Source: Collybiopsis luxurians FD-317 M1
Taxonomy: Eukaryota > Basidiomycota > Agaricomycetes > Agaricales > Omphalotaceae
NCBI GenBank assembly: GCA_000827265.1
Contig: KN834781.1
Span: 207,406-271,405, forward strand
Reading direction: 5' to 3'
DNA: 64,000 nucleotides
The position numbers were made by a program, and so were the translations under genes. A model generated the notes under the pieces. It was given only the letters and a program-made list of their open reading frames with translations. It was not told where the DNA came from and made no database searches. The stretch's first letter is position 1. Each line of letters starts with the position of its first letter. Below, piece after piece: positions 1 to 12,595 of this stretch.

Positions 1-43
1 CACTCCCGCTCATACTCATACTCAACCTACAGCTTCATGAATC

Positions 44-1255
44 ATGGCTAGTACACAGAAAGTTTTATACCTGGAAAAAGCCAAAGGTGCATTTGTCATG
101 TCTGATGCACCGATTCTCAAGCCCGGTCCAGGGCAGCTATCTGTCAAGGTTATCAGTGCTGCTCTGAATCTGGCCGATTGGAAGATTCAGGCATACGACT
201 TTTTCATTACCAAGTATCCTGCTATTTTTGGTGGCGATATTGCAGGAGACGTCGCAGAAGTTGGCAAAGGCATTGAGGGGTTCTCAAAGGGTGATAAAGT
301 GTATGTGCTGTTGCCTGTTCATGTTTCCGTGCCTTTGGCAGGCCCTAATGCCTGCTCCAGCTTCTTCAGAGGTTGGTATTCGAATGAATTCGCCGGCTTC
401 CAGCAGTACACTCTTGTTCCCGCTGATATTGTTGGCAAGGTCAGTGATTTATGTTTGAATATGTACATTCTGAATACATAGGTTTAATGCCAGCTCAACA
501 TTCATGGATGTAGATTCCCTCCAACATCAACTATGACCAGGCCTCTACCATTCCTCTTGCGTTTACTACTGCCGCATTCGGTCTTTTGGGTCCCGCAGGC
601 ACAGCCCTAGACCCCACACTTGAATTCAAGCCCAAGTATTCCAGCCAGCCGGCAGTGGTTTACAGCGGGAGCACCTCCATCAGCCAATATGCCATCTAAA
701 TTCTCAAACATCTTGGATACAGCAAAATCATCACCTACGCCTCTGCTCACCACTCCAATTTCCTGAGATCACTTGGAGTGACACATGTCGTTGATCAAGG
801 GGAGGTCCCTGCGAGTGGGTTCACAGAGGCAGCAAAGGAAATCGCTGGTGCTCCAATTAAACTGGTGTTCAATTTGGTCATCGATGGTGAGGCTGCAGGT
901 GTTTGTTTGGACATTCTCAACAGAGATGGGCAGTTGGCAGATGTGAATGGAGAGGCGAAGGGTTCCGGCAATGGAAGGAAGGTTTATCTGATCTTTGGAA
1001 ACTTGCACCCTCCAAACAACAGGGAGTTTGGTTGAGTGATTTGGATGGCTTTGCCAAAGTTGATACGGGATGGGTTGATTGTGGTGAGTTTACTTTTTGA
1101 AATTGCTTGGCTTTCTGCACTGATGATTTGTGTAGCCCAATCGCATGGAGAAACTCCTGAATGGCCTTGCTGGGATTGATGGAGGATTGCAAAGGATGAA
1201 AGCCAATCAAGTGAGCAGTGTAAAGCTGGTTGCTTCACTGCAAGAGACAGCCTAA
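44..1255 (+). pseudogene. MDR-family zinc-type dehydrogenase/enoyl reductase, inactivated
   Basis: Three exons (44-439, 514-1083, 1136-1255) give a 362-codon frame of the medium-chain dehydrogenase/reductase superfamily, of the kind often annotated as toxD-like or trans-enoyl reductase-like. The N-terminal GroES-like part has GGDIAGDVAEVGKG, and the nucleotide-binding part has VVYSGSTSISQYAI and LGYSKIITYASAHH. The C-terminal ALPKLIRDGLIV and PNRMEKLLNGLAGIDGG are typical of the family end. Introns have canonical borders. Two in-frame stops interrupt exon 2: TAA at 697-699, where relatives have Gln after YAI, and TGA at 1033-1035 shortly before ALPKL. Both are explained by single C-to-T changes. 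No intact catalytic protein is expected. It would be an NAD(P)H-dependent soluble oxidoreductase if intact; the substrate cannot be inferred. Confidence 0.8.
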
Positions 1256-2897
1256 GGAGTTGTTGTGGGGTGGGCCATTGCGCTCTGCACGTGGCAGGTA
1301 CAAGTTCAGAAACTCTTATCCTGCGAATGATCATATAGTGTACAGTATGCCACCACGTGCGATATTTCACATGAAGGTCTGACTAGATCACACTGTGATA
1401 CTATCTCTCTGTCAATTCTGTATTGACATTGGCCATACCCCTTTCCAAGAAAGAAGCATAAAGTCTTTGGTCGTGAATGTGTGTAGTACAAAGAATAGGA
1501 TGTTACTATGACAAAAGTATATATGTGGAAAGAGAAGAGTGTTGCAGCGAGATATTACAACATGCATCTGCGGAAAATGTAAAGATTCAATTGTCATAAT
1601 TAATTCAAACATAGAATAGAACTTACTATATCAGTAAGGATATGCTTGTAGAACATTGGGAAAAACACCAGTGATATTATGTATCTGGTCATACAACTCC
1701 AACTCCAGTGGGCTCATCAGAGCATCAGAGTAGATGATACTATACCAAATCCTGCTTTCCTCAGTTAACAGATTCTGGGGGTTTACCAACCCTGGCAATG
1801 TGCATGTATCTGGATGGGAGAGGAGATAGCAAAGAAGGAAGGGGACATTGTATTCAAAAAAAGAAAAAAGAATAATAAATTATAACATAGATGCAACTTA
1901 CAGAACAACATGTCCTTCGAACTCAAGCAAACTCAAGTATATCTTGCCCTAGTTGAAGACCCTAGCATCTTCTCCAACATTCTTGAATATCAATGACTCC
2001 AAATTGACCGTGAGAATATCCAATACAATCCGGGAGTCATTCAGTCATTGCCTACATCACAGAGAATGAAAAATCAGAGTAGTGAGTGACCCATTCACAC
2101 AACTTAACCCAAAAACCAGCTCACCACTCCCAGTAATATTTCCATTGCAGATGATGAAGGTCAATTGGCATTTATTGTTGTGATTGAGTGCAGCCGGTGA
2201 GTTGATTGTATGCCAAAGAGAATCTTTGCTGTCAGTGTAATAAGGGACTGGACAGTGGATAAGCTTGCCTTGAAGTTGGGGATTCCATTCCAAAGTGAGT
2301 TGAAGTGCAGACAAGACTGTAAAACAATCAAAGAATTGGTGCAGTTAGCATAGCAGATGAGGTTTGGAAAAGGATTCCAGTATGTACATTTCAATACCAT
2401 CAATGATTGTACTCAATGGAATAGCTGAAGCAATAATCAGCGTGACATTCGGAGCCTGACAACTCAGTGTCTTCCTGTAATCCATTTTTCCAACATAAAA
2501 AATGTTGTTGAGACAGTCAACATTGGATGCGCTAAGTGTTGAGTCAAGTGTGAAAAAATGGGCAGATGCAACAAATTTGCTCAGCAGGACAAGGGTGACT
2601 GTAGACTGCATTCAAATTGTATTGGTTAACAGCGAATGTGGATTTTTTTTAAAAAAGAAAATGACTCACTGACTGCAGCTTGATCAATTGAGATACCCAG
2701 TGATTAATTGTTGGACTGAAGTTCAAGATAGCAGCAAGAACTCGGTAGTGCATTCCAGAACAAAAAAAAGGGCAATTGTAGTGTGCTCAGTGGAAGGAAG
2801 GAAGGAAGTAGATCTGGAAACAAATTCTGAGCCACACATGCATTAGAATTCAGGCAACAATGAAGCCATGTCAAGAGGTGAATGGGTGTATGTACAC
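1256..2897. other. AT-rich stretch without recognisable gene
   Basis: Only short overlapping open frames on the minus strand (for example 2345-2611) with no recognisable motif. Base composition is clearly more AT-rich than the gene-dense middle of the window. I see no RNA gene or structured repeat here. Confidence 0.5.
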
Positions 2898-3134
2898 TGT
2901 TGTGATCCGATGCTTTGACCGGAACTAGCAACTCCAGTATGAAGCTTAGTAATATTTATTTGTAGATTACTCAGATAATTACTGTGGTATTAGTGATACA
3001 TGGAATGTAGTAGAACTGCTACTTACCTAGTAGACACTTCTAGAATACCTACCATAGAGTATAAAAGGCCTACTCTGAAGGCCAACAACGATAGACAATT
3101 ACTTATCTTACTATCATCATTCCGAGCCTAACAG
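2898..3134 (+). mobile_element. possible solo LTR (copia-like size)
   Basis: A 237-bp segment begins TGTTGTGATCC and ends GAGCCTAACA, so it has the TG...CA borders of a long terminal repeat. A TATAAAAGG box lies at about 3060, roughly 75 bp before the end, followed by a run of CTTATCTTACTATCATC-type sequence as in fungal LTR R/U5 regions. No second copy, no clear target-site duplication and no intact gag/pol was seen nearby, so a solo or eroded LTR is the best reading. Orientation is taken from the TATA box. Confidence 0.4.
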
Positions 3135-4799
3135 CTCAGAGGTACCACTGCACACCCTAACCCACAATATACACATGCTAAGTACTCCTGAGAGCAGTTA
3201 ATGGTAGACTGGTCCACATCAAGGATCCGGGGATCTATTGTCCAGCTTTCCAAATTGAGCCATGGATACTTCTTCCAGTAGCCGGCCAGCTGTGGAGAGC
3301 CAATAGTGTTGTTCTGTCCCCCTTGTTCAATTTACAACCCTATCTACTACTCTTATGTTTGTCAAGCTTGTCCCTTTCATCATTGATGACCTCCCTGACA
3401 GCTGCAGCAACCAGCTCTGCAGTGTCAGGTTCCATCTCTGCTGATCCAAATCTCAAGGTTTTCAAATTTGGTGGCCCCAAAGTGTCATATTAGCTGGAGG
3501 AATTAGATCGTCAGAATCCTACTTGCAATAGCTAGTAGTTTACTGATTGGTTCAAATTTTGTTTCATCTTGACTGCAGATTCTGTCCAGCAAAGCATTGT
3601 AGCCTCTTCTGCAAGATGCAGAAGAGTTCAACACCTAATATATCCTTTTGTTGTACAGTTAACTACCCAGCTACCTACCTATCTACTCTCCATCCTATCA
3701 ATTGGCTCAGGTCTAACAACAACTTGACTACCAAGCAAAAAGTAAGCTTCATTAAGCTGCACCTGGATTGTAGTAGCAAATGTTCAAAAACCTCAATCCT
3801 CTAAGGATTCTCTGAAGTTGTTAATTGTGAGCTTAATGATAAGTCAGTTTCTGGTCCTCAGGGCTTAGGGAAGGAAAGGTTTACCAGCAGTGCAGTTGAA
3901 AAATCAATTGTCAGTCTTTAGCGAGCTCTTAACTAACCTGCAATGCTACAATTAGAAATTCTCCTGCCAATTCTTCAATGCCCATTAAGCAGATTACAGA
4001 TAGCTGGTCAGTAGTTACACCAGCTATTAATGGTGGAAATGTTTGGATCAAATGTAGCAAATCCAGAGATACCACACTGATTATTGATACTGAGATCCCA
4101 GATATGTCATGAAGGTGAGTGAGGATTCAGGAATGAGTTGAAATCTTTGTTGCACTCAAGATGGACATGCTTAGCCATGTCAAAAACAAAACAAAAAAAG
4201 TGCACAAATGACAGAAGCACTGCCAAGAAAAAAGTGTTTACCATTTATGAAGCACTAGTTAGGTAAAATTTTTTGCTACATCTGGGATAGTGGATTTTAT
4301 GGATGTGTAATGCATCTTAAGCATGTAGTGATTGCATCTGGTTCTAGGTTAATATAAATGAGTATGAGTACATCATACACAGCACAGAGTATATTAACTG
4401 TGCTGAAAGTATATGCATCTGTACTGACTGCAAAATTGTGGGTAGATATGTCAGGCAGTAATGTAATAAGCATTGAAATTGCATAATGTCCTGATCAAGT
4501 GATGAATTTGAAGTGAATAATTATAATAATGGATAGCAGGACCCCTGGAATTAGTGAATTTCCCAATTCATTGGTCATAATCATACAGTAGTTACAAATC
4601 CAAGAAGCATTGAGTCCAATTCTTGCCAAACACACAATTTTGGAATGATAGTCTGTTATACCCAATACATGAAATGATGCATTTGGTTCCAGGAGTCCAT
4701 AATGTTCTGTGAAAGGGGGGAGAAATCCAAATAAGGGGAGAAGGGATATGGGAAAGTTGAATCCAATCATTTGACAACAGGATCCAATGCAGATTTACA
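3135..4799. other. AT-rich gene-free stretch downstream of the NLR
   Basis: No convincing coding sequence on either strand. It may include decayed retroelement interior next to the LTR-like segment, but no protein motif could be read. The part nearest 4800 should contain the 3' UTR of the minus-strand NLR gene. Confidence 0.4.
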
Positions 4800-7700
4800 T
4801 CAGCTGGACAGTGGGTTAAAGCAGAATGAGGAACATAATTGAGGTGGCATACCATATGATATAGGTGATGATGAGTTGTTATTAGCATGATTAGCACTGT
4901 ACCAGATTCTCACTCTGTCATCAACAGAGCCAGATACAACTCTGGTTCTATCAGGTGAAAATGCTATTGACTGGACAGAATCATTCTGGCCACAGAAAGG
5001 ATCACCAATATGAGTGCCAGTGGGGGCATCCCAGATCCTCACTGTCCCATCATCAGACCCAGACACAATGTTGATCTTATCAGGTGAGAATGCTACTGAC
5101 CGGACATAATCATCATGGCCATGGAGAGGATCACCAATCTGAGTGCCAGTGGTGGCATTCCAAATCCTCACTGTCTTGTCATTAGACCCAGACACAATTG
5201 TGGTCCCATCTGGTGAAAATGCTACAGACTGGATATAATTATCATGGCCATAGAGAGGATCACCAATCTGAGTGCCAGTGGTGGCATCCCAGATCCTCAC
5301 TGCCCTGTCTAAAGACCCAAATGCAATCCTGGTTCCAGTAGGTGAAAATGCTACTGACTGGACAGAATCATCATGGCCATAGAGAGGATCACCAATTTGA
5401 GTGCCAGTGGTTGCATCCCAAATTCTCACTGTCTTGTCATCAGATCCAGACACAATCCTGGTCCCATCAGGTGAGAATGCCACTGACCGGACATAATTAC
5501 TATGGCCATGGAGAGGATCACCAATCTGAGTGCCAGTAGTGGAGTCCCAGATCCTCACTGTCTTGTCATCAGACCCAGACACAATCCTGGTTCCATCTAG
5601 TGAGAATGCTACAGACTGGACATAATCATCATGGCCATAGAGAGAATCACTAATCTGCATCCCAGTAGTGGCATCCCAAATCCTCACTGTCTTGTCATCA
5701 GACCCAGATGCAATCCTGGTTCCATCAGGTGAAAATGCTACTGACTGGACATAATCATCATAGCCATGGAGAGAATCACCAATTTGAGTGCCAGTGGTGG
5801 CATCCCAAATCCTCACTGTCCTGTCTAAAGACCCAGATACAATCCTGGTCCCATCAGGTGAAAATGCTACTGACTAGACAGAATGATTATGGCCATGGAG
5901 AGGATCACCATCACCAATCTGAGTGCCAATGGTGGTATCCCAGATCCTCACTGTCTTGTCATCAGACCCAGACACAATCCTGGTTCCATCTGGTGAAAAT
6001 GCTACTGACCGGACATAATCATTATGGCCATGAAGAGGATCACCAATCTGAGTGCCAGTGGTGGCATCCCAGATTCTCACTGTCCTATCCAAAGAACCAG
6101 ACACAATCCTAGTTCCATCAGGTGAAAATGCTACTGACTGGACATAATCATCATGACCATAGAGAGGGTCACTGATCTGAGCGCCAGTGGTGGCATCCCA
6201 AATTCTCACTGTCCTGTCTAAAGACCCAGACACAATCCTGGTTCCATCAGATGAAAATGCTACTGACTGGATATAATCATTATGACCATGGAGAGGATCA
6301 CCAATCTGAGTGCCAGTGGTGGCATCCCAGATTCTCACTGTCCTGTCAAAAGACCCAGATACAATCCTGGTCCCATCAGGTGAATATGCTACTGACTGGA
6401 CAGAATGATCATGGCCAAGGAGAGGATCACCAATTTGAGTGCCAGTAGTGGCATCCCAAATCCTCACTGTCTTGTCATCAGACCCAGACACAATTCTAGT
6501 TCCATCAGGTGAAAATGCTACTGACCGGACATAATCATCATGGCCATGGAAAGGATTACCAATCTGAGAGCCAGTGGTGACATCCCAGACCCTCACTGTC
6601 TTGTCTAAAGACCCAGACACAATCCTGGTTCCATCAGGTGAAAATGCTACTGACTGGACAGATTGATCATGGCCATGGAGAAGATCACCAATCTGAGTGC
6701 CAGTGGTGGCATCCCAGATCCTCACTGTCCCATCACCAGACCCAGACACAATCCTGGTTCCATCACTAGAGTAAACCACACTATGCAATGCTCCGGCTGT
6801 ACCCAGTATTCCTATCTGCAGGCCAGGTCTGTTGACCACCTGTTGCTCTATCCTTACCGTTCTTTTCAGTTCAACCCTCAATTTGCTTTTCTTCTCCAAA
6901 AATGGAATAATACTCAGATACAAATGTGGTGTCATTCCATTAACATCACTACTTCCAAATACCATTAATAAATTTCGCAAGTCTAGCAACAAATCCTTTA
7001 TGTCTATCAATTCCAAGTTGGTAATTTTCTGACATCTCTTAAGCATTCTGCAATTATGTACTTGTGAAACTGCAACATACCTGTAGCACTACTTCTAACA
7101 TTTCTCCACATCTTGGCAATGCTTTTAACAAACTCATAGCTTCTATCCAAAAAACTCCCTTCTCTTGCAAAAATCTTTTCAGATTTTGCATTAATTCATT
7201 TTGTGGCTCTGCTATTTTAACATGATTGCTCCAAGACTGACAGCAATATTCCACTGTTTCCCCAATATTCTCCCTAATTTTCATATTTAACCCCTCAACT
7301 TTTGAATCTGGTATAAAGGATGATGACAAATCACATATGTTGAATCTCAATTTTTCCAACTGTTGCAAACACATCAAGCTTAGCTGAATATGTTGTGCAG
7401 CACAATCATAAGGTCTTCCAATACTCTGAGAGCTGGTAACAAACTCTGGGAATGATAAATGGAATGCATAAATAGCCCGATTTACTTTTGAGATATAGCA
7501 AACTGCATGCAGCCTGGCTATAAGTCCTTCTACAATATCTTCCTCCAGTGATAATAATTCTGCTATTGCTTTGCAAGACAATGGTCTGCTTACAGTGATT
7601 ACTGTGTGCAGAATTTGCCATCCCTGCTCCTGCTCATTGGGCTCCAAATCATTAGGAATAGCATCCTGCATCACTTGCATATAAAGCTGTTCAAGGTCTG

Positions 7701-9500
7701 CTGGCTTTTCATTCTGTCCCATCAATTTAACAAATCTTTTTTTCTGCCAGGTAAGCTCCTGCACATTTTTCACAAATTTGACTACAGTTGCAGCATAGAT
7801 AAACAGCTTTCCACACAGTTTTGTCATCTTTTCAAGTTCCACTTCTGAAGCAATTTTGTTCAGCTCTGACTCTACATATGTGTGGATATCTTCTTGAACT
7901 TCAGTTTCCTTCACCTGATGTAGAATGAACTCTTTTACTTTTGTGATTTCCCCCAGGCTTGAATGAGAATGCATCAGCTGCTCAATAGCATGCTTTGGGC
8001 GACTAGTAAAGAGAAACTTCATTTTGGGAAGCTTGTTACTCTGAATTGCATTTGTAAGTGGGCTTAATGCCACTTCAACTCCTTCACATTCATCCAAAGC
8101 ATCCACCATAACTACTGGCGATTTCATATTTATTTCATTATTTTGCATCAATTTTTGCCAAGGGTCAATCAGAAGCCTGTGCACTTGCTCATCCGGCTTC
8201 TTTGAGGCAATGTCAGGATATCTACTAAGAATATCTCTGAGTGCAAAGGCAAATCTTCTAGAGTAACTGGCTAATTGATATGCCAGGGTGGGAATGATCA
8301 ACTGGTATTCTCTACACCCAGGAATTTGACGAGAGCAAAAGAAAGAGGCAGCAAGAGTGCCTTTTGCATCAAGGCTTTGACAGATGGTCATGGCAATTGT
8401 GCTCTTTCCTGTTCCCGCCATACCACAGATCCAGTACCCAGAGGGACCATTGGGATCAGAAGCCCACTTTTGGATCTCTTCAAGGATCCTAGCTCTTGTG
8501 CCCGGATGGCAAAACCTACGAGCATATTGTACACCCACGTCTGCATCATAAGATGCTTTGACAGAGTGGTCCAACTTTGCCAGAACAATTCCCTACAATC
8601 ATGCCATTATTTTTTGCATGTGCAGGTCACAAATGATAGTTACCTCCAAGATCTTTCCAGTTTCTGTCTTAATGGCAGAAATCAGTTTCATCTGTTTGAA
8701 TTGCATAAGCTCTATTGTTTCACTTGACATTGGACTAAATTTTACCTGGCATTCCTGATATGCATCCTGAATCTCCCTCTTAAAAGTTTCAATCCTATCA
8801 GCTACCTGGTCCTTCTGAATCACATTGTCAAAATTGCCCCACTGCATCTGTTCCTTGACTCTCTTGTTGATTGCTTTAAGATTGCTTCAAGAAAGCAGTG
8901 AGTAATCAACATCATTACCTGAACTTGATTATCTTACTTGGCCAAATCTTGGATGATCATCCATTCAAACACATCCATGTCATCTCTGTTCAGGTGTTCA
9001 TGCATAAGTTTTGTGTGCAAGATTAGATCCTTTGCAAGAGCTTGAAGGGACTCTGTATTTCCAGCTACTTTCTATATAAAAGTGTATGTGATTAGATGAA
9101 ACTAATTACATTGAGAACTGACCTTGTAAATGTGGATGCACTCGATAACACCACCTACTGCAGCCTGCAAAGGTGTGAATGGTGCTGAAACTTCTTTCAG
9201 GAACCCCAATACAGTTTCAAATGTATCAACTACAGTCCCAGATCCTAAACCAGACTGCTTAGTAGAAGAGATCTGGAATTCAGTTTCCAGTTCAGCAGGT
9301 TGAGCAGAAAATGCAGTTCCACTCTGACTAGTTACACCAACCCCAGGCTCGGGACCTGCGTCAGACTGATAAGTGGAAGGTACCTGCAATGAAGTTTCAG
9401 AGTCTGAAGCAGCGGTTGACGCCATATTCCCAGCCAGTGTAGCTTTCTGATTCTTCTTTTTTTCGAAGAACTTGTTGAATTTGGTAGCGGTTTTGCGCAT
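4800..9500 (-). CDS. NOD-like receptor: N-terminal domain, NACHT, WD40 array (in-frame stop)
   Basis: Model: exons 9500-9123, 9071-8938, 8884-8644, 8592-7081, 7028-4800; introns of 51-53 bp. The first ATG in frame is at 9500; longer upstream frame has no ATG. Residues 1-250 are a low-complexity leader plus a helical region (FLKEVSAPFTPLQAAVGG) like that found before NACHT domains in Agaricomycete STAND proteins, possibly HeLo/MLKL-like. NACHT follows, with Walker A GMAGTGKST near residue 308 and Walker B VVMVDALDEC near 411. Exon 5 encodes about 15 WD40 repeats of 43 aa (VRIWDATTGTQIGDPLHGHD). A TAG at 5874-5876 replaces the Gln codon seen at that position in other repeats, so the product is 1139 aa with 7 repeats unless read through to 1497. 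Fungal NLRs of this build act in non-self recognition and incompatibility; its ligand is unknown. Confidence 0.85.
4890..6790 (-). repeat. 129-bp tandem repeats encoding near-identical WD40 blades
   Basis: About 15 tandem units of 129 bp (43 codons) lie in the last NLR exon. The core SVAFSPDGTRIVSGS and TVRIWDATTGTQIGD is nearly invariant, while a few positions vary from unit to unit: S/Y before V at the unit start, Q/R after it, D/L/F/N before D-K/R, and H/Y before GH. Unit 7 contains a 6-bp duplication (GDGDPLHG). Unit 8 carries the stop at 5874-5876. High internal conservation of this type suggests unequal crossing-over or concerted evolution. Confidence 0.9.
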
Positions 9501-12500
9501 TCTTGATTTTACTGTGACAATAGCGGTGATGGCACTCGACGAAAAGGGTGGTATGTACAGTTGCTTGTCTCTTTTTGTATCTTCCGACAGCTGATAAATT
9601 CCCACGGCTAATTATGGTGTCGCTTCAGGCTTCATGAAGAATAGGAACGCAGAGCCCGGTTTGTCAACCCCAACTAAATATGCCGCGTCCACATATAGCA
9701 ATCTTGTTATCGATATCGATTCAGGATATGAAAGATTCCGAACAAAGTTTGCTGTCAAGAGTTAAGACCCTAGTTGACAGCGCGGCGTTGGCAAGTACCA
9801 GACAAATTCCCGCCTTCATTTTCATTTTTTCTTACTGTATCGAAACCCTATCGTCTTGTCGTCATCTTACGGGCTCGTACTGAATCGATAGATGAAATTC
9901 GATGAAATTCAATACCACTTGCAGTGGATCTCCTACTGCACTTAGCAAATAATGGATGCAGAACAATCCGCATGTTATGCGGAGAACGTACCAAGTGAGA
10001 ACCCCTCAAGATCCGGGATCTGGATTGAAATCTAGGCCCGTAACCGAGTTGTCTAATGAAGACCTGTCGATAGACAGGCTGGTGGATCTCGTAACTATCT
10101 GCCAGTGTGTGGGTGCGCACGGAGTTTGAACTTGTCGTCGCAACCATTACTACCTGTGCAACAGCTAGTCTTGGGAACAAAAAAGTACCCATATATGTAC
10201 AGATATTAATTTAATACATAGACTTTCAGTGGATCAAGATCTTGCAAAGATATCGCTCATATCGCTCAATGCGTTTAGTAGCATCAGTGGCAATGCCGAA
10301 GAGCCGTCAGCTGTCAGTGCCACAAATTTCAAACTCCGTGCAAACTACCAGCCTGTACATCGACAGCAAATCGACAGGTCCTCATTAAACCTTCATAGAC
10401 AAGCTAGGTACGAGCCTAGTTGGATGCGACATCGTCCGAACAACAACCTTTTTTACAATATTCTCAAGGTTCTCCTGATGCTTTCCTGAATCGATCCTGC
10501 ATCATAGCTGCGTAGGTGTTTCCAAGTTTGGTGACTCCAAAGCTTCCCGTTCAATGGAAAGATTGGAATAGCGGAACTTATTCGCCATGGCCTCAACTAG
10601 GGATTGTTCCGCCTCCCGGCCAAAGCAGCAAGTAAATGTAATGATCATTCCAAGTTGGTAGGTTATACCATATCGAACGTGGGGCGAATTTGACGAATTT
10701 ACACTGGTATTTGTGAACAGAAATGAATACTGCGTTCTTCATTGTCGATAGAACCATTTTCCAAAATTTTAACGGTGTCTTCTAGCAATGACACGTTCAT
10801 AATTCGTTTTGCGACCGATGTGGTGCTGAGAGTGGATCTTTTACAGAGACTATTGTCGTTGTGGGTAGCTCAGTTTCGAATCGAGCACCATTCAGATTGA
10901 CCCCAGACTATTAATTCTAGCCCATTCAAGCTCTTCAACACACACAATCAGTTACGAATTTGCGCTATGCTCTCCTCAATATCTCCAAAGGAACCACTCA
11001 CATTTTTCGGAATGTGGGCTATGTATCGTACGTTCCCATACAACTCAAACATAATGTCAGACTAACTCCGCCTCGTGCCTAGGCTGACTCTGTAATCATA
11101 GCATTAAATGGTACTTCCGACACTGCGTACGCCGTTTGCTATTCCATAACGATTCTCCTGTCCAGGCCCATCGGAAGGTACTGTCAAATCTAAATCAAAG
11201 GCATTCACCGCGTTGGACTTGTTTGTGCACGCACCCGTTTTCATTGCCGTATCCTTGGCCATCAAGATGTGCCAGTTGTCGGGAACGCCTGGAGAGCCAG
11301 AACGCTCATGACCGTTTTCAGCTTGAGCACTGCGTTATTTACTTCCTGAAGGATTTGTTCCCATTACTCTAAGTATGTGCCCGTAGTCCCAGCCCTTCTA
11401 ACTATGTGCTAACAGCGGGTTTTTCCAGTTATGGAAGCCTACTAATTGAATGTGACGTGTACGCTGCTATTATGCAACACGGCCATTGGTTCGTAATGCT
11501 TACCGGCCAAACCAGACTAGTTTGATGGTTGTTTGCTTTCGGTTTCGCCTGCATAGCATACTACCTGTGTGTCGTCACTCACACAATGCTTGTGAACGGT
11601 TTTTCTCAATTTCATTTCAGTTAGATCTTTCGCCATCCTGGTAACCGTTGTACGTTCATTGCTCGATCGTGTCCTTTTCCAATACTCACAGCACTCAAAG
11701 TACTCTCCCAAGGGTCTACTAAACATAATCATAACTCAATCTAAATATCTACTAGTACATACAACAAAAATTGAAGGCTACAAAGGAACTCCAGGTCCCG
11801 GTGAAGTTTGGACTAGTCAGCAGTCTGACAATGCACTTGACATTCCATCAGAAGCCATTGAAATGCGGGAAGCGGACGAGGGACTCACGATATATGAAAA
11901 GCAGTTCTCTGATCCCAAATATCTTCACTTCTCAAGTAGTATAGCCATTAGTTATGCTTTACAAGCTTGCTGAGCTTCAGAGTACAAGTTCTGCATTAGA
12001 GGCCAAGCGTACGGAAGTGTCGATCAACAACTGAAGTTCTCTGGTATGGGACAACATTGTAGACTTACCATTAGAACGCAACGAACGTTATTAGCAGCCT
12101 CTGCGATAAATGTAGGGAAAGGGAATGATGCGGAGAGAAGCGAGATTGCAAGGGTGGGACAAAAACATGAAAGTTTAAACGAAGGTGAATATCCTAGGAC
12201 GAAGAAAAGTCCATTTCGCTTGGACTTGTTGGAACATAAAGGGTGAAAGGCGAGGCATCATGAGTGAAATGGGAGGAGTCGAAGACGTAACACGCAGTTT
12301 GTTAATCTCCGTCAATGACAAGTGGCAAAACCGACTCGGACCTTCTGATAGAGAACCCAACGCCCCCATATGCTTTCCCCATACACATAGATGCGAAATT
12401 TCTGAGATGAGCAAGCGAGATTAATGTTAGACGAGAAATAGATGAACACCAGGAAACACACCTCTGTTCTTAATGCCATTGTTGTCAAGAATTCGGACAT

Positions 12501-12595
12501 AAATAGACACGAGAAATGAGAGATTGAAATGTGAATCATAGACACTGAAAATGACGTTCCTGGGTGATATGCAACACAAGAGAGGGGAAATATAA
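9501..12595. other. 3.1-kb gene-poor interval
   Basis: Upstream region of the minus-strand NLR followed by sequence with no recognisable gene. Short frames such as 11136-11372 (+) and 9848-10192 (-) have no family motif or convincing exon structure. A pair of splice-like signals around 11030-11090 suggests a decayed gene, but no consistent frame could be built. Confidence 0.4.

Noticed and set aside
7038..7050. Acceptors ATTGCAG and CTTAAG for the last NLR exon
   Set aside because: The first gives an early stop and the second a 43-bp intron; TGTCAG at 7029 gives a 52-bp intron with a good branch point and the right frame.
10976..11090. Possible small peptide or pheromone gene beginning at ATG 10976
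   Set aside because: The short frame lacks a CaaX end or signal peptide, and splice joining leads to a stop at once.
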